Assembly: GCA_963682025.1 (NCBI GenBank)
Contig: OY821518.1
Coordinates: forward strand, 232,357,000-232,420,999
Direction: 5' to 3'
DNA length: 64,000 bases
From: Cordilura impudica
Taxonomy: Eukaryota > Arthropoda > Insecta > Diptera > Scathophagidae
The notes below the pieces were generated by a model. It searched no databases. It was given only the letters and a program-made list of their open reading frames with translations, and was not told the origin of the DNA. The position numbers were made by a program, and so were the translations under genes. Below are positions 32,601-41,684 of the stretch, in pieces; within the stretch, counting starts at the first letter, position 1; each line of letters opens with the position of its first letter.

Positions 32601-35600
32601 GAAGTAAGAAGTAAGAAGTAAGAAGTAAGAAGTAAGAAGTAAGAAGTAAGAAGTAAGAAGTAAGAAGTAAGAAGTAAGAAGTAAGAAGTAAGAAGTAAGA
32701 AGTAAGAAGTAAGAAGTAAGAAGTAAGAAGTAAGAAGTAAGAAGTAAGAAGTAAGAAGTAAGAAGTAAGAAGTAAGAAGTAAGAAGTAAGAAGTAAGAAG
32801 TAAGAAGTAAGAAGTAAGAAGTAAGAAGTAAGAAGTAAGAAGTAAGAAGTAAGAAGTAAGAAGTAAGAAGTAAGAAGTAAGAAGTAAGAAGTAAGAAGTA
32901 AGAAGTAAGAAGTAAGAAGTAAGAAGTAAGAAGTAAGAAGTAAGAAGTAAGAAGTAAGAAGTAAGAAGTAAGAAGTAAGAAGTAAGAAGTAAGAAGTAAG
33001 AAGTAAGAAGTAAGAAGTAAGAAGTAAGAAGTAAGAAGTAAGAAGTAAGAAGTAAGAAGTAAGAAGTAAGAAGTAAGAAGTAAGAAGTAAGAAGTAAGAA
33101 GTAAGAAGTAAGAAGTAAGAAGTAAGAAGTAAGAAGTAAGAAGTAAGAAGTAAGAAGTAAGAAGTAAGAAGTAAGAAGTAAGAAGTAAGAAGTAAGAAGT
33201 AAGAAGTAAGAAGTAAGAAGTAAGAAGTAAGAAGTAAGAAGTAAGAAGTAAGAAGTAAGAAGTAAGAAGTAAGAAGTAAGAAGTAAGAAGTAAGAAGTAA
33301 GAAGTAAGAAGTAAGAAGTAAGAAGTAAGAAGTAAGAAGTAAGAAGTAAGAAGTAAGAAGTAAGAAGTAAGAAGTAAGAAGTAAGAAGTAAGAAGTAAGA
33401 AGTAAGAAGTAAGAAGTAAGAAGTAAGAAGTAAGAAGTAAGAAGTAAGAAGTAAGAAGTAAGAAGTAAGAAGTAAGAAGTAAGAAGTAAGAAGTAAGAAG
33501 TAAGAAGTAAGAAGTAAGAAGTAAGAAGTAAGAAGTAAGAAGTAAGAAGTAAGAAGTAAGAAGTAAGAAGTAAGAAGTAAGAAGTAAGAAGTAAGAAGTA
33601 AGAAGTAAGAAGTAAGAAGTAAGAAGTAAGAAGTAAGAAGTAAGAAGTAAGAAGTAAGAAGTAAGAAGTAAGAAGTAAGAAGTAAGAAGTAAGAAGTAAG
33701 AAGTAAGAAGTAAGAAGTAAGAAGTAAGAAGTAAGAAGTAAGAAGTAAGAAGTAAGAAGTAAGAAGTAAGAAGTAAGAAGTAAGAAGTAAGAAGTAAGAA
33801 GTAAGAAGTAAGAAGTAAGAAGTAAGAAGTAAGAAGTAAGAAGTAAGAAGTAAGAAGTAAGAAGTAAGAAGTAAGAAGTAAGAAGTAAGAAGTAAGAAGT
33901 AAGAAGTAAGAAGTAAGAAGTAAGAAGTAAGAAGTAAGAAGTAAGAAGTAAGAAGTAAGAAGTAAGAAGTAAGAAGTAAGAAGTAAGAAGTAAGAAGTAA
34001 GAAGTAAGAAGTAAGAAGTAAGAAGTAAGAAGTAAGAAGTAAGAAGTAAGAAGTAAGAAGTAAGAAGTAAGAAGTAAGAAGTAAGAAGTAAGAAGTAAGA
34101 AGTAAGAAGTAAGAAGTAAGAAGTAAGAAGTAAGAAGTAAGAAGTAAGAAGTAAGAAGTAAGAAGTAAGAAGTAAGAAGTAAGAAGTAAGAAGTAAGAAG
34201 TAAGAAGTAAGAAGTAAGAAGTAAGAAGTAAGAAGTAAGAAGTAAGAAGTAAGAAGTAAGAAGTAAGAAGTAAGAAGTAAGAAGTAAGAAGTAAGAAGTA
34301 AGAAGTAAGAAGTAAGAAGTAAGAAGTAAGAAGTAAGAAGTAAGAAGTAAGAAGTAAGAAGTAAGAAGTAAGAAGTAAGAAGTAAGAAGTAAGAAGTAAG
34401 AAGTAAGAAGTAAGAAGTAAGAAGTAAGAAGTAAGAAGTAAGAAGTAAGAAGTAAGAAGTAAGAAGTAAGAAGTAAGAAGTAAGAAGTAAGAAGTAAGAA
34501 GTAAGAAGTAAGAAGTAAGAAGTAAGAAGTAAGAAGTAAGAAGTAAGAAGTAAGAAGTAAGAAGTAAGAAGTAAGAAGTAAGAAGTAAGAAGTAAGAAGT
34601 AAGAAGTAAGAAGTAAGAAGTAAGAAGTAAGAAGTAAGAAGTAAGAAGTAAGAAGTAAGAAGTAAGAAGTAAGAAGTAAGAAGTAAGAAGTAAGAAGTAA
34701 GAAGTAAGAAGTAAGAAGTAAGAAGTAAGAAGTAAGAAGTAAGAAGTAAGAAGTAAGAAGTAAGAAGTAAGAAGTAAGAAGTAAGAAGTAAGAAGTAAGA
34801 AGTAAGAAGTAAGAAGTAAGAAGTAAGAAGTAAGAAGTAAGAAGTAAGAAGTAAGAAGTAAGAAGTAAGAAGTAAGAAGTAAGAAGTAAGAAGTAAGAAG
34901 TAAGAAGTAAGAAGTAAGAAGTAAGAAGTAAGAAGTAAGAAGTAAGAAGTAAGAAGTAAGAAGTAAGAAGTAAGAAGTAAGAAGTAAGAAGTAAGAAGTA
35001 AGAAGTAAGAAGTAAGAAGTAAGAAGTAAGAAGTAAGAAGTAAGAAGTAAGAAGTAAGAAGTAAGAAGTAAGAAGTAAGAAGTAAGAAGTAAGAAGTAAG
35101 AAGTAAGAAGTAAGAAGTAAGAAGTAAGAAGTAAGAAGTAAGAAGTAAGAAGTAAGAAGTAAGAAGTAAGAAGTAAGAAGTAAGAAGTAAGAAGTAAGAA
35201 GTAAGAAGTAAGAAGTAAGAAGTAAGAAGTAAGAAGTAAGAAGTAAGAAGTAAGAAGTAAGAAGTAAGAAGTAAGAAGTAAGAAGTAAGAAGTAAGAAGT
35301 AAGAAGTAAGAAGTAAGAAGTAAGAAGTAAGAAGTAAGAAGTAAGAAGTAAGAAGTAAGAAGTAAGAAGTAAGAAGTAAGAAGTAAGAAGTAAGAAGTAA
35401 GAAGTAAGAAGTAAGAAGTAAGAAGTAAGAAGTAAGAAGTAAGAAGTAAGAAGTAAGAAGTAAGAAGTAAGAAGTAAGAAGTAAGAAGTAAGAAGTAAGA
35501 AGTAAGAAGTAAGAAGTAAGAAGTAAGAAGTAAGAAGTAAGAAGTAAGAAGTAAGAAGTAAGAAGTAAGAAGTAAGAAGTAAGAAGTAAGAAGTAAGAAG

Positions 35601-36178
35601 TAAGAAGTAAGAAGTAAGAAGTAAGAAGTAAGAAGTAAGAAGTAAGAAGTAAGAAGTAAGAAGTAAGAAGTAAGAAGTAAGAAGTAAGAAGTAAGAAGTA
35701 AGAAGTAAGAAGTAAGAAGTAAGAAGTAAGAAGTAAGAAGTAAGAAGTAAGAAGTAAGAAGTAAGAAGTAAGAAGTAAGAAGTAAGAAGTAAGAAGTAAG
35801 AAGTAAGAAGTAAGAAGTAAGAAGTAAGAAGTAAGAAGTAAGAAGTAAGAAGTAAGAAGTAAGAAGTAAGAAGTAAGAAGTAAGAAGTAAGAAGTAAGAA
35901 GTAAGAAGTAAGAAGTAAGAAGTAAGAAGTAAGAAGTAAGAAGTAAGAAGTAAGAAGTAAGAAGTAAGAAGTAAGAAGTAAGAAGTAAGAAGTAAGAAGT
36001 AAGAAGTAAGAAGTAAGAAGTAAGAAGTAAGAAGTAAGAAGTAAGAAGTAAGAAGTAAGAAGTAAGAAGTAAGAAGTAAGAAGTAAGAAGTAAGAAGTAA
36101 GAAGTAAGAAGTAAGAAGTAAGAAGTAAGAAGTAAGAAGTAAGAAGTAAGAAGTAAGAAGTAAGAAGTAAGAAGTATG
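29693..36178 (+). repeat. Heptamer satellite array 2, (GTAAGAA)n, about 926 copies
   Basis: About 6.5 kb of nearly perfect GTAAGAA units. Rare variants lie only near the left edge (an indel near 29824 and GTAATAA near 29968), and GAAGTAT units occur at the right edge (36173-36183). Homogeneity is much higher than in array 1. Minus-strand frames of about 2,300 codons are pure repeat translation. Confidence 0.97.
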
Positions 36179-36189
36179 AAGTATGAAGT

Positions 36190-37330
36190 AAGAAGTAAGA
36201 AGTTGGAAGTACGAGGTGTGAAGAAAAAGTAGAAAGTAGGAAGCAGAGAGTAGAAAGTAAAAAGTATAAGTTTGAATTTTTGTTTTGAGAGCAAAAAAGA
36301 GATAATGTATGGGCAACGAAAATTAAATGTAAACAATTTAAAAAGTGATGAAGATGAAGCACTTTAGTAAAACATTAATATATTAAGAAGAAACAGAATG
36401 AGTTTAAATTTACGTTATTTTCGAACTATTTCGGAAATTTGGCCACATAAACAACCTTTGTCGAAATGGTTTTAAGCTCATTTCTTAGTTTTTGAATTAA
36501 GCTTTTAATATCTTTTGCAATGTACATATTTGTAACACTTATATTTTAAAATATACTCCAAATGTTTCAACAGGCCTTTGTTGGGCAACATATGGTAAAA
36601 AGACAATTTTGTTATTTTAAGTTTTAAATTCTAGTCCTAATATAATTTTGATTAAAAATGCTGGTTCACTACGTTTTCTTATGGACAATCATAATCTTAT
36701 CTGGGAAATACATCTTATAAATATTTATTTTTTGGATGCTGGATTAGTGGCAGGTTCAAAATAATATTTTACTTGCCTTTCAGCTGCCTTCAGCTGTAAC
36801 ATGACTCGTTATCCATCATACATTTAAACTGAGTGGAAGTCGAAAATCAAATTGGGAATGTTGAGACAAACAACTGAAAATTTTTTCTGGCTTTCAGTGG
36901 CAAATGCGACAGTTTTATTTATTTTTTTGTGTGCACCCGAATCTTCTTTCCATTTCACGGTATAATTTTGAACTCTGGCTTATGGTTTCAGCTTATAATT
37001 TGTTCCGATATTTTTCGCCCAAACCGAGTTCACGTTCTATTTAATATTATTATCCATAAATTTAACTTTCTTATAATGATGGCTGTGAGATTGACTTAAG
37101 CTGCCATCAGATTCAATTTATCATATAGGTCTTATTAAAATTGGGTTTGCGTGTGTTTATTACAATTATTAATTAGTAACCCATTAAATAGCAGTCTAAA
37201 GATCAACCCTATAGGACAATTCTAAGTCATAGCCCCCATGTACAGCTTCTTCCCGATCTTCACTTAAGTCTATCAAACCACAAAAATACTACACACATTT
37301 TTCTACATTTTGGCTTATATATATTTTTAC
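36190..37330 (+). repeat. Segmental duplication, copy 2 (flank of heptamer array 2)
   Basis: Same sequence as 27775-28850 in the same order and orientation, with substitutions and indels. A stretch at about 36763-36818 (TTTACTTGCCTTTCAGCTGC...) is absent from copy 1, while copy 1 has about 30 bp near 28212-28245 absent here. It continues into a longer family-A fragment. Confidence 0.85.
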
Positions 37331-37545
37331 AAAAAATGAGTGACTTTGCCAAATATGGTCGACATAGAAATACAGTATTTGATATAAACATTTTCTTATC
37401 TGCAGGCATAAAATTTAATATAAATTCCACTCAGTTTTGGTTTATGCTTATATTTTTTTAGCCAATTTGTTGGACCAATTCACTAAAGGTATGGTATAGG
37501 GTATCTCATAATCGATCTAGACATACTATAATATTCTTACTTGTT
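37100..37545 (-). mobile_element. Family-A mini-me-like fragment, 5' half
   Basis: Reverse copy from TTTATCATATAGGTCTTATT to the palindromic start (ATAATCGATCTAGACATACTATAATATTCTTACTTGTTTT). The core, microsatellite and 3' hairpin are absent. Confidence 0.72.
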
Positions 37546-39035
37546 TTATTTATATATTTCTTTTTTATGTTATTTATATTTTATGTTTTTTTTTTTTTTT
37601 TGTTCAACAATCCATACAAACTTCCTCATTATTCATTTTTTTTTTTTTTTTTTTTTGTAAAATAGATAGTTCAAAACTTTGCTATAATAATTAATATCTG
37701 AACGGAAATGGCCCATAGTGGAGCATATTAAGCAGTGTTTGCATTTGCTGTATACTAAAGTAGATGTGTTTTATTTTACAACTAGTACGAATGAATATGA
37801 GCATGAGTATGAGTGAGTGTGTATGTGTGTTTGTACTTGTACTCATTATCGGTATAAAAAAATCATAAACCTGCAGTATAAATACATCATTATATACAAT
37901 GTTTACAATTTTCTGTGTGTGTGTGTGTTTGCTGTTGTTGTGTAGCGTTTTTCAGATTTTTTCCCCATATTTTTTTTGGCATCCCCCAGTGCCATGTCGT
38001 CAAGAGATAAGAAATGTGTATGTTTGTAACTGGTAGGAGTTTTCAGCATCAACTTTAGCTTCATAGTGTAATGCTGATGACTGTTTGTAAAAGTTTATTT
38101 TTTTAATTTTGTTTTTTTTTCTTGTTTAAATTTACCATTTTTAGCATATTTTTCTTTTTTTTTTTTCTTGGTATTAAGAGGGTAGTTTGAGGTCTCAGGG
38201 TTGAGATTTATAAATATTTTAAACGTGCTATATATTAAAATCCATACAAAATATCATATATTTAAATGTTGGATTTATTATTATTAATATTTGCTTGAAA
38301 TATGTTAATCTCCTGTTATCTGGGGGCGTTTAGAATGATTTTAATTGTGACATCTGGTAGATAATGATCTCCCTTCAGTATCAAACCATTTTACATAAAT
38401 TTAAACCGAAATGAAACTTTTTATTTAAAAAATAAGTTTTAGTACTAGAATTATTTTCGGAGATACCCAGTCAGAATTTGGAGAATTGTTTTGATAAAAA
38501 TCACCTCACTGAGTAATCTTCGAGTATGTTTGATGATTAAAGACTGGTTAATCTCAAGCTCGAGTGAAAAAATCTCGAAAATTAATGGTACTTATGCCTA
38601 AAAAGTGATTTATTGAAAATACAACAGCAAAATATACGCTAATCGCAGGCGATTGAAATATAATTGTTTTGAACGTTATTTTGCGCAGCTGCATGATAAT
38701 AAACTACTTAGTATGCTGTGGCTTTGGTCTAAACCGGGACAATGTTTTATTATTTTTAAAACAAGCGTTCAATATTTATGAACTTCAGTTGCTTTGTATC
38801 GGTCGAATCATGGTGTGAGGTTTAGTGTTTTGAATTACAAGTGAACAAATTTAAAAGTGAAAAGTTAATAAATTTAAATAGAGAAGGCAATATCAGTAAA
38901 CCGCTAAAAAATTGGCTAAAAAAGAAGCAGAAAAACTTGTGTTCCCAATAAATTAAAAAATGAATTGTCAGGAAAATGTCCATGAACAGCTGGGAATAAA
39001 CCAACCAAAAACTTTTTTTTTTTAACTATTTATTT
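37546..39035. other. AT-rich DNA with T-runs and a GT run, no gene recognised
   Basis: Contains poly-T stretches (about 37590, 37640, 38150, 39010) and a short GT repeat near 37913. Nothing protein-like. Confidence 0.5.
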
Positions 39036-39039
39036 TATT

Positions 39040-39430
39040 TTATTTATTTATTTCAAGAAAAACTTAATACTATTCCCGCGAAGCCTTTAGGCTTACCTGC
39101 AGGAGTTAAGGTTATTTAAAAATAATTTTACTAAATTTGAGAAATTTAAAATTTTTAGGATTTTCTTAGTTCTTTAATTCATTATGTTTCTATAAAATAT
39201 TTTTTCATTAGGTTTTTTCTTTTATTAAAGTTCATAATATTTAATATTTTTACGGGCAGTTGGTTGAAGATTGTAGGCAATGTTACGGCTAGTGTGTTCC
39301 TTCCATTATTGTTACGAAGACGTTCAATTTTGAATCTGCCTTCTGCTCATTGCCTTGTGTTGTGGGCATGATCAATTCGGTGTAGAAAACGGGAGTCGTT
39401 GTAAAACTCTTTGATTAAAGTTGAGCGATA
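39040..39430 (-). pseudogene. LINE 3'-terminal fragment (CR1/L2-like)
   Basis: The minus strand reads TLIKEFYNDSRFLHRIDHAH, then KIERLRNNNGRNTLAVTLP and TIFNQLPVKILN, a typical end of ORF2 in these LINEs. It is followed by a 3' UTR with an inner stem (AAGCCT-TT-AGGCTT, 39081-39094) and a TAAATAAATAAA-type tail at about 39025-39052. It is strongly 5'-truncated. Confidence 0.6.
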
Positions 39431-39435
39431 GATAC

Positions 39436-39530
39436 TATAGTGTAAAAGGGCAGGATCGCCATATAGTGTATGAGGGGGCAGGGTCGCCATATAGTGTTAG
39501 CTTGGCAGGATCGCCATATAGTGTAAGAGG
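39436..39530 (+). repeat. 26-28 bp minisatellite, about 3.5 copies
   Basis: Units begin TATAGTGT at 39436, 39462, 39490 and 39517 and contain GGCAGGATCGCCA. The unit lengths (26, 28, 27) do not keep a reading frame, so the 111-codon frame over it is not taken as a gene. 39531-40140 shows nothing further. Confidence 0.75.
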
Positions 39531-40142
39531 GGTGTACAAAAGGATACTAAGATTGGGTGAGAACCGGACCAATCTCAGGAGGAATTTTGTCAAGTGCTTT
39601 CCTCAAAGCAGTTCCCGCGTGCACGCTAGATGCACTTTTTTTATACAGCACGTAGGCAGATTATGCCAATGTTTGAACCCTTTGGCAGAATATGCCAGTA
39701 AAAAGAGAAAATCTCTGTTTGGTTTTAATTATAACCCTTTCAAATCAGAATTATAATTGATTATTTATTTGAAAATGCTGGTCTTTTATATCATTATAAT
39801 ATAATATTTTTACTTAATTTAAATAATAGTCTTCTCTTTTCTTTACATTCGCATATTACAAATTCATTGATTTTTGAACGTTGGACTCAATAGCCAATCA
39901 GAAAACGTTCAATAATCAATTTAAATTTTTCCCCTCAAAATTTGAGTGACATTCCTATTTGTCATGGGTTATTGACACAATTTGAATTTTCACAAATTTG
40001 TCATTCTGCATTCCAGTGATATTTAATTACACAATAATTTATTGTTTTGTAATTCAACCCTTTAACCAAGGTTAGTGTACTTTGTGGTATGTGTTGAATG
40101 AAAAGAAAAGATATGCAAAAAAAAATAAATAAATGTAAACAA

Positions 40143-41040
40143 CTAATTACAAATAAATATGTGCATGTGCATATAGTAAACAAAAATAAACAAAAAAATA
40201 TAAACAAATAAAGATGAATAAATGAAATAAATAAAGATAAATGAAGATGTGTGTAACATCATCACAATACTATGTATATTCATTATATTTAGTCTACTGG
40301 CGATGTTGTTGCGGCTAATATCGATGTTGTTAGACACGTTGTTGTTACTTGTAGTGCTGTGGTGTGACGGATTGTCAACTATGCTGTAGTTGGTGTTGTT
40401 GCTTATGATGTTGTTGGTTCCGTAGCTTGGTAAGCCGTAATCAATAATGTTGTGATTGTTGTTTATATTGTTAATAAGTGTGCTGTTTCCGTACGACGCA
40501 CTATAGCTACATGGTATGTTTGTGTTGTAGAGTAAGTTTTCGTGTGGTGTGTTGTTGCTGTTGTTGTTGGGTATGTTGTCGTTTAAGTTACTTGATGTGG
40601 CATTTTGAGTGTTGGTAAGATTATTGTTTATGTTGTAAACGATGTACATGTTGTTGTTAGGTGTATTGTTGTTGTTGTATGATGCACTGTAGTTATATGG
40701 TAAGTTTATGTTGTTGTGGAATACGTTTTCGTGTGAGGTGTTGTTGTTGTTGTTGGGCATGTTGTCGCTTAGGTTTTTTGAGTAAAGTTGTGATTGTTAT
40801 TTATGTTGTATACGATGGACGTGTTGCTGATAGGTATGTTGTTGCCGTTATATATCGCACTGTAGTGTAGGGTACGTTTATGGTGTTGTAGAGTACGTTT
40901 TCGTATGACGTGTTGTTATTGTTGTAGTTTGGCATATTGTCGTTTAAGTTGTTTGGGTTGACATTTAGAGTGTTGTTGGGATTGTTGCGTCTGTTGCTGC
41001 TAGTGCTATCATTGGTAAGTGTGTAGTTGTGAATGTTATT
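40143..41040 (-). repeat. Asn-rich, coding-like tandem repeat (175-186 bp units)
   Basis: Three units are marked by ATGTTGTCGTTTA-like sequence at 40573, 40759 and 40934, and a partial fourth reaches about 40310. On the minus strand a 205-codon frame (40143-40760) reads Asn-rich sequence with recurring NLNDNIPNNN, HENLLYNT and YSASYNN. The older unit (about 40800-41030) shows the same words but is frameshifted. The frame's last ~50 residues are hydrophobic AT-rich translation and are probably not part of any protein. It lies downstream of a LINE fragment on the same strand. I cannot assign a function. Confidence 0.55.
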
Positions 41041-41084
41041 TTAACGTTGTTGATTGTTCCATAATATTTCATAAGTATTTGATT

Positions 41085-41680
41085 TTGGGTTTATTGAAGC
41101 GATCTGCAGTATGTTGCACTTCCCCACGCTGTAATACCGTGTCGGATGTATGACTCGACTAAAGAAAAGTACGCTTGTTTTAAAACCTCAAAGGTTGCGC
41201 AGTTGCTTAGGTTGTATAAGCTATAGGCTGATTTTCGAAGTTACTTCCGAAGATCTTGAATGTTTGAATGCCATTTGAAGTTCTGATCTACATATACACC
41301 AAGGTACTTGTAATGTAATGTATATGTAATACATGAATCAATAGTTGGGTTGCTGTTGTTGGCTTTATTGTGAAGACATTGAATTATTAACAGTCTGTTA
41401 TCATAACACCATTTAGCAAGTTCGTCAAGTTGATTTTGCATAATACCAGTAGTGGTATGAATATTTTTTTGAGCCACAACGATTGCTGTATCATCAGCAT
41501 AAGCAAAAGCAGAGCTTTTCTTCAGCATGTTGCCCATATCATTTGCATAAATAAGGTATAGAATGGGGCCAAGTTTTGAACCTTGAGGTACACCGTAGTT
41601 CGATTGAGTATGATCGCTTAAGTTGTTATTAATTTTAATGCGATATGATCTAAACTCTAAGTCAATTCAATTCAATTCGT
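41085..41680 (-). pseudogene. LINE RT fragment (separate family)
   Basis: The minus strand encodes NYGVPQGSKLGPILYLIYANDMGN, the catalytic FAYADDTAIVVAQKN, LDELAKWCYDNRLLI, YLGVYVDQNFKWHSNI and, after a frame change, SLYNLSNCATFEVLKQAYFS with ESYIRHGITAWG. These are RT palm and thumb blocks; YADD is intact. Its upstream RT part is missing: at about 41680 it meets the 3' tail of the LOA-like LINE. Confidence 0.75.
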
Positions 41681-41684
41681 TTAT

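Noticed and set aside
26000..36178. CRISPR array
   Set aside because: The repeats are contiguous 7-mers without spacers, in a eukaryotic TE-rich context.
29420..36362. Three minus-strand open frames of about 2,300 codons and two of about 670 codons at 25892-27925
   Set aside because: They are translations of the heptamer satellite: a 7-nt unit lacking stops on that strand gives the same seven residues in all frames. Some also run through the N gap.
39421..39756. 111-codon plus-strand frame as a small gene
   Set aside because: Its first third is a minisatellite with unit lengths that do not preserve frame, and the rest has no recognisable domain.
40143..40760. 205-codon Asn-rich frame as a host gene
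   Set aside because: It has a repeat-unit structure, a hydrophobic low-complexity end and a frameshifted upstream unit; kept as a repeat only.
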